Assembly: GCA_003251535.1 (NCBI GenBank)
Contig: QKFD01000024.1
Location: 33,837-97,836 of the forward strand
Direction: 5' to 3'
From: Chromatiales bacterium
GTDB taxonomy: Bacteria; Pseudomonadota; Gammaproteobacteria; Thiohalomonadales; Thiohalomonadaceae
DNA length: 64,000 nucleotides
Shown here piece after piece: positions 27,861 through 38,692 of this stretch (position 1 is its first letter; every line of letters starts with the position of its first letter). The position numbers and the translations under genes are program-made. Under the pieces are notes generated by a model. It had not been told where the DNA came from and ran no database searches. It saw only the letters and a list, made by a program, of their open reading frames with translations.

Positions 27861-28146
27861 GCCCGGCTGGCTTGTGATCGGATGGGGTGGAGCATCGCTG
27901 GAGCCCCCCCAACAAGGCCCAAACGGATCGAACGGTAGCGAATAGACGCAATATTGTCGGTGATCAGCGCCCTGTGACGGTCTTAGCACACTGGAAATCA
28001 GGGGCGGTGCTAGACCTTAGCCACAAAAATATTACCGGATACCAATTTTCAGGAGTGTCCGGTGAGGCACTGAGTGATTTAATCTAAGCCGGCAGTAAGC
28101 CCACCGTGTTAGGTTTTAATCGCCCCTGAGAGAAGGGAACCCAAAG

Positions 28147-30018
28147 ATGGAGACAACCGAGGCCACCGCGGATATGGAGGAGGACCGCCTGGAAGCGCTG
28201 GTGCGCCGGGCGGAAAGGATCAGCAAAGCCAACCCTCGGGACTATCGACAGCGTGTTGTCGCCCTAGCGATTCTTGGCCATCTGGTGCTCTACGGCACGG
28301 CGGTGGCACTGTTGGCCGTCATCGGCATCTATGTCTTTGCCGCCTATACCAACACCAACTTCCTTGAGTTGCTGTTCGGCAAGGCCCTCGTTTTCCCTAT
28401 CGCGGTGCTCATCTTCGTGCTAGGGCGCGCCCTATGGGCCTCAGTGCCCATCCCACAGGGCACGATAGTCACCCGTGCCGGCGCCCCTCGACTCTTCGAT
28501 GAGCTAGACCGCCTCACCCGGGTCCTCAAGACCCCCGCCATTCATGAGGTGCGCCTCAGCGACGAGTTCAACGCAGCGCTGGTACAGGTACCGCGCCTAG
28601 GGCCCCTGGGCTGGCCGCGGCGCACCCTGGTGATTGGCCTCCAGCTCCTTATGGCGCTCACCCCCACCCAGGCGCGGGCCGTAGTGGCCCACGAACTGGG
28701 CCACCTCTCCCGCCGTCACGGCGTTGCCCGCCGCTGGGTCTACCAGGCGCGGGACAACTGGTGTCGCGTCTGGGAGGCCTACTCGCATGATCATAGTTGG
28801 GGTGGCGGCCTGATGCGCCGCTTCTTCGAGTGGTATGCCCCCTATTTTGGCGCCTATAGCTTCGTTCTGGCCCGCAGCTTCGAGTATGAGGCCGACCGAG
28901 TCGCCGCCAAGATCACCTCCCGCGAAGAGACCGGCGCCGCCCTCATTGCCACCTCGGTCAAGGCCGATGCCGTCAAGGAGGAGTTCTGGCCCCAGCTCCT
29001 TGGCCAGGCTGAGCGCCAAGCGCAGCCGGTGACTAATGCCTACCTACTGCTTGCCAAATACCTGCGTGCCCTACGGCTGGAGCCCCACACCCTAGCCACC
29101 CGCCTGCGGGCTGCGGTGGCGCCGAGAACCGCCATCCACGACAGCCATCCCGCGCTGGCCGATCGCCTCATGGCCCTCAAGGCACGCCCCATCCCTCCCC
29201 GACCGATGCGTCGCAGTGCCGCCCAACTCTGGCTGGGCGACCGCTATGAGCAGATCCTGGAAAACTTTAGTAACCACTGGGCAGAACAGCACCTCAAAGA
29301 GTGGCATGCACGCTTCGACCAGGCACAGTCGGCCCGGGTCCGCCTCAGCCGGTTGGCCCAGCGGCCACAGGCGGAGTTGACCGATACCGAGCTGTGGATG
29401 CAGGCGGTACTCACTGAGCGGGTCCTGCCAGAGAAAGACCCACTCCCCCTCTACCTCGCCTATCTCAAGCGCCAGCGAGGCGATGCGGCGGCAGAGGTCG
29501 CCATCGGTAGGTTGCTACTACAGGTCCGCAAAGATCAGCGGGGGATAGTCTTTGTCCGACGGGCGGCGGAGCACCCGGAGTACCTCATCGAAGCGGCCAC
29601 CATCGCAGAGAACTACTACACCCGTCTTGGCAATGAGACCCAGGCGCGTATTTGGCGTCGCCTAGGTGAGGATCGGCGTGAGTTGGAGTTGGCCTCCAGC
29701 CGCGAGCGGGCGACCGTACGTGCCACCGACCCGCTGGAGCCCGCAGACCTCCCTGATGAGTGGCGCGATCGCCTCCGCCGCCAGTTGAGCACACTCCAGG
29801 ATGTCACGAATGCCCACGTAGCCCGGAAACGGCTCAATGTCATCCCTGACCCCCCCCTCTATGTATTGGCCTGCCAGGTGAAGCACAAACATGCCGAGCT
29901 ATCGCAGACCATCCGCGAACGGATCACAGTCCCTGGTGATCTCAAGGTGGTGTTGGCCTATGGCGAAGGGGCCCGCCTGGCGGAGAAGGTGGCGCGGGTG
30001 GGTGAGCGGGTAAAATAG
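28147..30018 (+). CDS. Membrane-bound M48-family metalloprotease
   Basis: A 623-residue protein. Two hydrophobic segments (about 38-65 and 75-98) precede a gluzincin domain: HELGH at 182-186, with the third zinc ligand in EYEAD (246-250), and DSHPALADRL further on, as in M48 peptidases (HtpX/Ste24/BepA relatives). The remaining about 280 residues are helical, charged and have no clear motif, longer than in most M48 enzymes. It probably degrades membrane or periplasm-facing substrates. It is monocistronic, with GAAGGGAA just upstream of the ATG. Confidence 0.85.
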   Translation: METTEATADMEEDRLEALVRRAERISKANPRDYRQRVVALAILGHLVLYGTAVALLAVIGIYVFAAYTNTNFLELLFGKALVFPIAVLIFVLGRALWASVPIPQGTIVTRAGAPRLFDELDRLTRVLKTPAIHEVRLSDEFNAALVQVPRLGPLGWPRRTLVIGLQLLMALTPTQARAVVAHELGHLSRRHGVARRWVYQARDNWCRVWEAYSHDHSWGGGLMRRFFEWYAPYFGAYSFVLARSFEYEADRVAAKITSREETGAALIATSVKADAVKEEFWPQLLGQAERQAQPVTNAYLLLAKYLRALRLEPHTLATRLRAAVAPRTAIHDSHPALADRLMALKARPIPPRPMRRSAAQLWLGDRYEQILENFSNHWAEQHLKEWHARFDQAQSARVRLSRLAQRPQAELTDTELWMQAVLTERVLPEKDPLPLYLAYLKRQRGDAAAEVAIGRLLLQVRKDQRGIVFVRRAAEHPEYLIEAATIAENYYTRLGNETQARIWRRLGEDRRELELASSRERATVRATDPLEPADLPDEWRDRLRRQLSTLQDVTNAHVARKRLNVIPDPPLYVLACQVKHKHAELSQTIRERITVPGDLKVVLAYGEGARLAEKVARVGERVK

Positions 30019-30397
30019 CGTTAGTTTTAGGCTGGGGTGGGTACAAACGGTGCCCGCCCCTCTCCACCGCCATACACGGAGTCACCCGCCCCCAACATCC
30101 CATTACGGGCGTTGGGGATCTGGCGTCCGCCAACCCTCCTATGTCAGCGCTGGACCCCGCACGCCATCGAGTGCGTATAGGTCAAGCCAAATCTCCGCTC
30201 ACCCCTTGACGATACAGAACCTCGTTCGCTAAGCGGCGTTCGAAGGCCATCTGTTGCGCCTACCGCAACTGTTACGTAACATTTCTTGGGCCAAACGGTT
30301 ACGGGAAGTTTCCGCACGGCCCTCGCCCATAACGCTGTACGATCTCCATGAATAAACTACTTTCACCACTTAACCACCAATCAAAGGAGTGCCCCCT
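30019..30397. other. Intergenic region upstream of sorted surface protein
   Basis: 379 bases without a gene. Apart from the palindrome at 30270 and AAAGGAG at 30383-30389 (ribosome binding site of the next gene), I see nothing recognisable. No sigma-54 type GG-N10-GC pair stood out. Confidence 0.45.
30270..30281. promoter_or_regulatory. 12-bp perfect palindrome TGTTACGTAACA
   Basis: A perfect inverted repeat about 115 bases upstream of the PEP-CTERM-like gene, in an otherwise unstructured region. Its position suits an activator or repressor site. No known regulator is assigned. Confidence 0.4.
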
Positions 30398-31015
30398 ATG
30401 CGCCGCCTCTCTTTGGGTATTGCCTGCCTGTTGCTAACGACTCAGGTCAACGCAGCGCCCTACTACATGACCTTCACCTCCACCGCAGACAACAGCCAGT
30501 TCGGTGCGCCCTATGTCGATAATGTAATGGCCGGCGACTCTGTGGTGGTGACCGTTGTGGTCGATAACGGTGGCTCCAGCAGCCTGAGCCAGACCTGGCA
30601 GGCCAGCGACGTTGTTTCCGTCACCTTCAACTTCGGCGGCGGTGCCCACATCACCACCTTCGACCCCAACGGCACCGATGGCCTGGATAGCACCACCGGC
30701 ACCTTTACCACCGATGCATCGGGCGCGCTGACCGCGGTGCCCAGTAGCTGGACCGATCAGACCAATGTCAATGTCGTCTCCACCAACTCCAGCCAGACCC
30801 CCAACGCCTGGTTCTTGAACTCGATGAACGACAAGTACTACACCGACGCCTTTAACAACGCCGTCGGCATCCCGGACGACACGGAGAATATCAACCCCGC
30901 CAACTGGAGCCTCTCCTCCACCCCTCCCGCTGCCGTGCCGGGTCCTTCAGCCCCAGCCATTGCCCTAATGCTGGCAGCCGCTGCTTGGTGGGGCCGTCGT
31001 TCCCGCAAAGGTTAG
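30398..31015 (+). CDS. Exported protein with PEP-CTERM-like sorting tail
   Basis: A 205-residue protein. A signal peptide (to about residue 21, VNA) is followed by a Ser/Thr/Asn/Asp-rich beta-type passenger with no cysteines. The C-terminus has the three-part sorting signal: VPGPSAPA, a hydrophobic helix (IALMLAAAAWW) and the basic end GRRSRKG. This matches PEP-CTERM architecture with VPGPSA in place of VPEPS. Such tails are cleaved by exosortases. An exosortase H-type gene lies 10 kb downstream, although that family is associated with an IPTLxxWG signal. AAAGGAG eight bases before ATG 30398 fixes the start. Confidence 0.8.
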   Translation: MRRLSLGIACLLLTTQVNAAPYYMTFTSTADNSQFGAPYVDNVMAGDSVVVTVVVDNGGSSSLSQTWQASDVVSVTFNFGGGAHITTFDPNGTDGLDSTTGTFTTDASGALTAVPSSWTDQTNVNVVSTNSSQTPNAWFLNSMNDKYYTDAFNNAVGIPDDTENINPANWSLSSTPPAAVPGPSAPAIALMLAAAAWWGRRSRKG

Positions 31016-31026
31016 TCCGCCTGCCG

Positions 31027-31061
31027 CTGACGTAGTGACGGCAATCGCGCCACTACGTCAG
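31027..31061. terminator. Hairpin between convergent genes
   Basis: CTGACGTAGTG (31027-31037) and CACTACGTCAG (31051-31061) are perfect 11-base complements with a 13-base loop, lying between the stops of the sorted protein and the PCMT gene. There is no T-run on either side. Confidence 0.6.
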
Positions 31062-31074
31062 CCCCCACCTGGGC

Positions 31075-31737
31075 TCAGAGCTGAAATTGGGCCGCGACAG
31101 GGGCGTTGGTCAGCACCGGGAGCACCGTCTCAAACAGGCTCTCGCGCCGGAAATCGTTCTGCCCGAGGCGGGTGACAAGAAACGCCTCCATGACAGGGGC
31201 CGAACCCAACACCACGAATAGACGACCCCCAATGGCCAGCTGCTGCTCGAAGTGGTCAGCCGATCCCGGCAGCGAACCGGTCACAGCGATGACGTCATAG
31301 GTGGTACGGGTGGGCCACCCGCAGGCAGCGTCCCCCTGGGCCAAGGTGATGTTTTCAATACGGGCGCGGGCGAGATTGGCACGCGCCTGCTCCAGCAGCT
31401 CGGGCTCCAGCTCAACGCTGTAGACATGGCGGGCCAGGGAGGCCAGCAGGGCCGTCACGTAGCCACTGCCACTCCCCACCTCCAACACCATATCGCTCGG
31501 CCGGATGGCGAGGGCCTGAAGCAGGCGCCCCACGAGCTTAGGGCTCAGCATGGTCTGGCTATGCCCCAACGGGATCTCAACATCGGTAAAGGCTAGGGCA
31601 CGATAGGGGGGCGGAACAAACTCCTCCCGCCGGATCTGTGTCATCAAGTCCAGGACTCGCTGGTCCAGTACCTCCCAGGGCCGGACCTGCTGCTCGATCA
31701 TGTTGAGCCGGGCCAGCTCATAGTTCATCTCCACCAT
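31075..31737 (-). CDS. Protein-L-isoaspartate O-methyltransferase-family protein
   Basis: A 220-residue SAM methyltransferase. MIEQQVRPWEVLD at the N-terminus, EEFVPPPYRALAFTDVEIPLGHSQTML as in PCMT, the motif I strand VLEVGSGSGYVTALLA (about 80-95), and YSVELEP. PCMT repairs isoaspartyl damage. The N-terminus is the variant found in many proteobacterial Pcm-like proteins rather than canonical E. coli Pcm, so another substrate is possible. The start can be ATG 31737 or the ATG three codons inside. Confidence 0.85.
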   Translation of the reverse strand: MVEMNYELARLNMIEQQVRPWEVLDQRVLDLMTQIRREEFVPPPYRALAFTDVEIPLGHSQTMLSPKLVGRLLQALAIRPSDMVLEVGSGSGYVTALLASLARHVYSVELEPELLEQARANLARARIENITLAQGDAACGWPTRTTYDVIAVTGSLPGSADHFEQQLAIGGRLFVVLGSAPVMEAFLVTRLGQNDFRRESLFETVLPVLTNAPVAAQFQL

Positions 31738-33933
<2,196 letters not shown>

Positions 33934-33962
33934 GCCGCCCCCAGGCCGTTCCGGGGGGAGAG

Positions 33963-33987
33963 GCCCGGGCGCGGGATGCGCCCGGGC
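33963..33987. terminator. Hairpin between thiC and cytochrome c'
   Basis: GCCCGGGCGC (33963-33972) and GCGCCCGGGC (33978-33987) form a perfect ten-pair stem with loop GGGAT, placed between convergent stops. There is no T-run. Confidence 0.65.
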
Positions 33988-33997
33988 GAGGGACGGT

Positions 33998-34447
33998 TTA
34001 CTTGTTCTTGAAGTCGTCGTGGCAGGACTTGCAGGTCTTGCCAGTCTCACCAAATTGGGCCTTGATGGCCCCCTCATCCCCGCTCTTGGCCACCACGGCC
34101 AACTCCCCAGCCGCCTTCTCGAACGCCTGCATCTTGGCCTCGAAATCGGTGCGCTTGCTCCACACCTCGGGCTTGGCCTTGGTCTCACCCATGTCCGAGC
34201 CCTCGATGAACCCCTCCAGCGGCATCTTGGAGAGGACGGCCAGCGCCTCAGCGTGATAGGCGAAGGCCTTCGCATCGAAGGGGATCTTCCCCTTTGCCAT
34301 TGCCCCCATGGGACCGAAGTGCCACTTCACCATGGTGAAGGCGGCCTTACGGTACTCGATGGCTTCATCATATTTGTCTTCGGCCAGGGCACTACCCACC
34401 ACACCCAGGGCCATGATTCCGGCAACGGCAGCAGCAAACTTCTTCAT
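33998..34447 (-). CDS. Cytochrome c' (class II c-type cytochrome)
   Basis: A 149-residue periplasmic haem protein. A signal peptide ends SALA (about residue 22), followed by a four-helix bundle with KYDEAIEYRKAAFTMVKWHFGPMGAM and the haem motif CKSCH at 139-143 close to the C-terminus, as in class II cytochromes. It binds NO and CO and is thought to protect against nitrosative stress in phototrophic and denitrifying proteobacteria. It is divergent from a b561-type cytochrome, a common partner. It has a regular SD before the ATG. Confidence 0.93.
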   Translation of the reverse strand: MKKFAAAVAGIMALGVVGSALAEDKYDEAIEYRKAAFTMVKWHFGPMGAMAKGKIPFDAKAFAYHAEALAVLSKMPLEGFIEGSDMGETKAKPEVWSKRTDFEAKMQAFEKAAGELAVVAKSGDEGAIKAQFGETGKTCKSCHDDFKNK

Positions 34448-34653
34448 TGTGACTTCTCCCTTTTACGACTATGAGGTTCAGTGCTGATAGGACGGCATTC
34501 GTCCAATGGATGTTGCGGTCCGAATCTACCAAGCCGGTCCACCGTCAGGAGGACAACGGCAGATGAGAAAGGTTCCATAGAAATGCACGCTTGGGAAGGG
34601 GCTCGGTGCTCTGGTAGAGTCGGGCCTCACGACTCGACTGGAAGGGATGAACC

Positions 34654-35340
34654 ATGCACAACTCGGTCAACGGCGCCCCCACTAGGCAGGTACGGGTATG
34701 GGATATACCAGTGCGCCTGTTCCACTGGAGCGTGGTGGCACTAGTGGCCACCCTGTTCGTCACAGCGGAGCTTCTGGATGACGCCATTGAACTCCATGCC
34801 AAGGCGGGCTACGCCGTCCTGGCACTGGTGCTGTTCCGGATCCTGTGGGGCTTCTTTGGCAGCCGTACCGCCCGCTTCATCGACTTTGTGCGTGGCCCCG
34901 GCACCGTACTGAGCTACGCCCGCACCCTCCCGGCACGTGAACCCCACTTCATCGCCGGCCACAATCCACTGGGTGGCTGGATGGTGGTGGCACTGCTGCT
35001 GGGGCTGCTGGTCCAGGCGACCCTGGGCCTATTTAGTAATGACGACATCCTGTTTGATGGCCCACTGAGCCACCTGGTCACCAAAGAGACTAGCGATCTG
35101 CTGACCGGTTGGCACCATGAGCTATTTGATGGGCTGCTCATCTTGGTGGTCCTCCACGTCGCTGCGGTGGCGTTTCACAAGATCTACAAAGGGGAGAATC
35201 TGACCCTCTCCATGCTCACCGGCAACAAGCCCCAACCCGCCGATGACAGCACCGCCCCGGTCACCGAAAAGCCCCTCCTGGCGCTCATCCTCATCGCCCT
35301 GAGCGCCGGAGCGGTAGCGGTCGTGCTGACCATGCTATAA
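34654..35340 (+). CDS. Cytochrome b561-type membrane protein
   Basis: A 228-residue protein with four to five transmembrane helices. VWDIPVRLFHWSVV carries the first haem-ligand histidine; IELHAKAGY, GWHHELFD and VVLHVAAVAFHKI supply the others. It belongs to the YceJ/Ni,Fe-hydrogenase b-type family that moves electrons from quinol to soluble cytochromes. The C-terminal extension contains an additional hydrophobic helix. Divergent from cytochrome c', with about 205 bases in between, it is a likely electron donor to it. Confidence 0.88.
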   Translation: MHNSVNGAPTRQVRVWDIPVRLFHWSVVALVATLFVTAELLDDAIELHAKAGYAVLALVLFRILWGFFGSRTARFIDFVRGPGTVLSYARTLPAREPHFIAGHNPLGGWMVVALLLGLLVQATLGLFSNDDILFDGPLSHLVTKETSDLLTGWHHELFDGLLILVVLHVAAVAFHKIYKGENLTLSMLTGNKPQPADDSTAPVTEKPLLALILIALSAGAVAVVLTML

Positions 35341-35344
35341 ACCA

Positions 35345-35371
35345 GCGGGGCCGCCCCGGCAGCGGCCCCGC
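35345..35371 (+). terminator. GC-rich hairpin after b561 gene
   Basis: GCGGGGCCGC (35345-35354) and GCGGCCCCGC (35362-35371) are perfectly complementary with a seven-base loop, starting five bases after the stop. There is no T-run. Confidence 0.6.
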
Positions 35372-35516
35372 CCCTCGTCATCTCCGCCGATCTCACCACC
35401 CACGGCGCGGAACGCGGCTACTTAGCGTGCAACCGCCGTTTCTTAATGGTCCTTTCACACGGCCATCATACGGGCTCGCCATAGTGCCCGGGTCACGATT
35501 GCCGCAGGACCCGAGC

Positions 35517-36332
35517 ATGAAAACCACTCAGCGACCACACCACTATCGCGCCATCTGGATCTCCGATGTCCACCTGGGCACCCGCGAATGCCGCGCCGAG
35601 TTTCTGCTCGACTTCCTGCAATCCACCGAGTGCGACCAGCTCTATCTGGTGGGTGATTTAATCGATCTCTGGAACATGAAGCGCCAGGTCCACTGGCCGC
35701 AGTCCCACAGCGATGTGGTGCGCACCATCCTGCGCAAGGCCCATGCCGGTACCGAGGTGATCTACATCCCCGGCAACCACGACGAGGCGTTCCGCGAGTT
35801 CTGCGGCTTCACCTTTGGTAATCTGCGGATCGCCCGCGAGGCGATCCACCTCACTGCGGATAACCGCCGCTTTCTCGTGCTGCATGGCGATGAGTTCGAC
35901 GATGCCGTCAAGTGCGGCCGGCTCCTCTCTGCCATCGGCAACGTCGCTTACGACCTGGTGCTACGCCTCTCCCACCGGGTCCACTCCCTGCGCCGCCGTC
36001 TAGGGCTGCCGTACTGGTCGCTGGTGGCCTTCCTCAAGCGCAACGTCAACCAGGCGGCCAAATATATCGAGCAGTTTGACCACGCCGTGGCCCACGAGGC
36101 GGCCCGCCGTGAGGTCGATGGGCTCATCTGCGGCCACATCCACCGCGCCCAGGTGATGAACGTCGGTGAGCGGGTCTACTGCAACGATGGGGACTGGGTA
36201 GAGAGCTGCACCGCCCTGGTGGAGCACGCCGATGGCGCGCTGGAGCTGGTCCACTGGTCTGACCGCCAGCACAGCGTTATCCATCTGCCGCCACTGGTCA
36301 CCGAGGAGACGCCGGAGCCGGTGGCCGCCTGA
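35517..36332 (+). CDS. LpxH-like metallophosphoesterase (UDP-diacylglucosamine pyrophosphohydrolase-type)
   Basis: A 271-residue calcineurin-like enzyme. WISDVHLGTRECR (D-x-H-x), YLVGDLIDLW, IPGNHDEAF and LHGDEFD, then CGHIHRAQ are the five metal-binding motifs in the order found in the LpxH2/UDP-2,3-diacylglucosamine hydrolase group. The helical insert SHRVHSLRRRLGLPYWSLV is typical. AGGA seven bases upstream marks ATG 35517; the open frame to 35427 is upstream DNA. It may act in lipid A biosynthesis; other phospholipid substrates are possible. Confidence 0.85.
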   Translation: MKTTQRPHHYRAIWISDVHLGTRECRAEFLLDFLQSTECDQLYLVGDLIDLWNMKRQVHWPQSHSDVVRTILRKAHAGTEVIYIPGNHDEAFREFCGFTFGNLRIAREAIHLTADNRRFLVLHGDEFDDAVKCGRLLSAIGNVAYDLVLRLSHRVHSLRRRLGLPYWSLVAFLKRNVNQAAKYIEQFDHAVAHEAARREVDGLICGHIHRAQVMNVGERVYCNDGDWVESCTALVEHADGALELVHWSDRQHSVIHLPPLVTEETPEPVAA

Positions 36333-36351
36333 TCCCGGCGGCACCACGGGC

Positions 36352-37431
36352 TCAATGGCCGGTATCGCCCGCTGGCCCCTCGTAGCGACGTAGCACCACC
36401 CCTTCACTGCCACAGCAGCTGGCGGAACAGCGCTTCACCTGATGCACAGTGGCGGGGTCCGCCTCTAGCCACTGGGCGATGGGGAGATTCTCCGTAGCGC
36501 AGTCACACCCCTTATCGGCATAGAGATAGACCTGGGTCAGCCCCTCGGCATAGGCGATGGCCTCGGCCCGTTGCAGGGTCTCCAAGGGCGTGGCGGGGAG
36601 ATGGGCAAGGCGGTAAGCGGGGAAAAATCGGGTCAGATGCCAGGGGCTCTCGGCCCCCAGGTGGTCGTGGATCCAGCGGGCGATGGCGGCTATCTCCGCG
36701 TCGCTATCGTTCTGGCCGGGGATGAGGTTGGTGCGGGTCTCCACATGCATCCCCAAGCGCTGCGCCGTTGCGATGGCCTCCAGGATCCCCGCCACCTCGG
36801 CGGTGGGACAGAGGGCGCGGTAGAACGCCTCCTGCATACTCTTGATGTCGGAGCAGAGGACATCAATGACCGGTGCCACCAGCGCCAACGCCTCGGGGGT
36901 GACAAAGCTGTTGGAGACGTAGACCGTGTAGAGCCCGGCGGCCCGGGCCAGCGGCGCCACATCCAGCACATACTCCAACCAGATGGCCGGCTCCGAATAG
37001 GTGAAGGCGATACCCTGCGCCCCGTGGCGCAGCGCCACCGCCACCAGCTGTTCCGGGGTGACCCAGGCGCTGGTTGACTCCCCCCGCGCCAAGGCGTCCA
37101 GCGCAGCGGCCCCCCAAGAGATCTCCAAGTTGTGGCAACCGTTGCAACGAAACGAGCAGCCGTAGCTCCCCACCGACAGCACCCGGCTACCGGGCCGGTA
37201 GGCGCGGATCGGCTTCTCCTCGATAGGGGCCAACTCCATACTGGAGATGATCCCCCAAGAGAGGTTGTAGAGGGTGCCGTGGCGGTTGACGTGGGCTTGG
37301 CAGAAACCGCGCTGGCCGTGGCCGACCCGACAGCGCCAAGGACAGAGGTGACAGCGCACCGTACCGTTCTCCAGCGGCTCCTGGAGACGGGTCTCCACGA
37401 GACGATAGCTCTGCGGAATGATACGACTCAT
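36352..37431 (-). CDS. amrS: AmmeMemoRadiSam-type radical SAM enzyme (AmrS)
   Basis: A 359-residue enzyme with CxxxCxxC at C92, C96, C99 (YGCSFRCNGCHN), which binds the SAM-cleaving [4Fe-4S] cluster. It also has an N-terminal cysteine set (C27, C30, C34, C44; CHLCPWRCRV) characteristic of this pyruvate-formate-lyase-activating-like family. The C-terminus is cysteine-rich (KRCSASCCGSEG). Elsewhere it is paired with AMMECR1 and Memo; neither is here. ATG 37431 overlaps the stop of the upstream ATP-grasp gene (ATGA), so they are co-translated. The reaction is unknown. Confidence 0.88.
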   Translation of the reverse strand: MSRIIPQSYRLVETRLQEPLENGTVRCHLCPWRCRVGHGQRGFCQAHVNRHGTLYNLSWGIISSMELAPIEEKPIRAYRPGSRVLSVGSYGCSFRCNGCHNLEISWGAAALDALARGESTSAWVTPEQLVAVALRHGAQGIAFTYSEPAIWLEYVLDVAPLARAAGLYTVYVSNSFVTPEALALVAPVIDVLCSDIKSMQEAFYRALCPTAEVAGILEAIATAQRLGMHVETRTNLIPGQNDSDAEIAAIARWIHDHLGAESPWHLTRFFPAYRLAHLPATPLETLQRAEAIAYAEGLTQVYLYADKGCDCATENLPIAQWLEADPATVHQVKRCSASCCGSEGVVLRRYEGPAGDTGH

Positions 37432-38675
37432 GCAACCACCCCCTTCCACAACGGTGCAACCACGATATTGAGACAGGCGTGGGCCGCCCGCAGCGCCGCC
37501 TCGGCGGCGGCGGCATCGCGCCCACGGGCGAAGATGAAACCGAGATAGCTCTCCCCCTCCGGGAGGGGCACCAGCTCATACCCCTCCCGCACGGTAATAA
37601 TGACCTCCTCCACCCCCGCTACCCGCCGGGCGGCCGGGATCCCCTCCACCCGCCGCAGTACCCCGGCCTGGGGGATAGGGATCATCAACACCCCCGCCCC
37701 GCCCACCAGCGGCCTGGTGAGGGCCTGCCGCCCAAAGGCCTGGTTCAGCACCACCTCCTCCAGGCTGCTGCCGGTCCCGTAGGTGAAGAGCCGGGCACAG
37801 AGCCCGCCGATGGTTCGGGCAGCGATCTCTAACACCACCACCCCCGCCTCCCCCACGCGACACTCGGCGTGGATAGGTCCCTCACGCAGACCATAGGCGG
37901 CGCAGGCCTGCTCCAGCAGCCGCCGCGCCTGATCTAGGAGTGGTGCCGGAAGCCGACTGGGGGTGATGTAGTAACTCTCCTCAAAGAAGGGGCCATTGAG
38001 CGGCTCCGGTTTATCAAACACCGCCAGCAGCTGTAGGGTGCCACGCTGCAACAGCCCCTCAACGGCGATCTCCACCCCCGGCACAAAGCGCTCCACCAGT
38101 GCCAATGCACCCGCCTCGCCTGTCACGGCGGTCCGGCGCAGGATCCCCTCGATACGCGCCAAAGCCGCCAGCAACTGGCCTTGATCATCGGCCCGGATCA
38201 CCCCTCGACTGGCGGAGAGGGAGACCGGTTTGGCCACCACCGGATAGCTGAGCCCGGTGAGCTGGGGGGCCAGGGGTCGATCCAAGCGGATGGTCCGGTG
38301 CCCCGGTACCGCCAGCGCCGCCTCAGCTAAGCGGGCCCGGGCCAGGTCTTTACGGGCGGTGAGACGGGCGGCAGCGGGATCGTTATGGGGCAACCCCAAC
38401 CGCTGGCAGAGCCGACTGGCCAGTTCAACGCAGGCATCATCACAGCCCAAGATGGCGCTGAAGGGGGCTTGGTGGTGGGCGGCACTGAGGGTGGCCAGGG
38501 CCGCCTCGGGCTGGTCGAGCTGGATCTCGATACCCGAGACGGTGGCGGTCGTGATGGCATGACGCCCCTCGGAGGCGACCACCGCCGCCGCCCCAAGGCG
38601 GGCGGCGGCGGCCAGGTAGTCAGCGGTGCGATAACTACCGTGAGGGGCGATGAGTAGCAGTCGCAGAGGCGGCAC
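37428..38675 (-). CDS. ATP-grasp domain protein
   Basis: A 415-residue protein with a biotin-carboxylase-type layout. N-terminal Rossmann-like segment LLLIAPHGSYRT; the ATP-grasp fold with VVAKPVSLSASRGV (Lys and Ser/Gly-rich loop); ALVERFVPGVEIAVEG; and metal-ligand segment IHAECRVGEAGVVVLEIAARTIGG. Such enzymes join a carboxylate to an amine or thiol via an acyl-phosphate. The stop overlaps the amrS start. The pairing suggests a small pathway in which the grasp enzyme and the radical SAM enzyme work on the same molecule. Confidence 0.88.
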   Translation of the reverse strand: MPPLRLLLIAPHGSYRTADYLAAAARLGAAAVVASEGRHAITTATVSGIEIQLDQPEAALATLSAAHHQAPFSAILGCDDACVELASRLCQRLGLPHNDPAAARLTARKDLARARLAEAALAVPGHRTIRLDRPLAPQLTGLSYPVVAKPVSLSASRGVIRADDQGQLLAALARIEGILRRTAVTGEAGALALVERFVPGVEIAVEGLLQRGTLQLLAVFDKPEPLNGPFFEESYYITPSRLPAPLLDQARRLLEQACAAYGLREGPIHAECRVGEAGVVVLEIAARTIGGLCARLFTYGTGSSLEEVVLNQAFGRQALTRPLVGGAGVLMIPIPQAGVLRRVEGIPAARRVAGVEEVIITVREGYELVPLPEGESYLGFIFARGRDAAAAEAALRAAHACLNIVVAPLWKGVVA

Positions 38676-38692
38676 CGACGGGGCGCAGGGCT

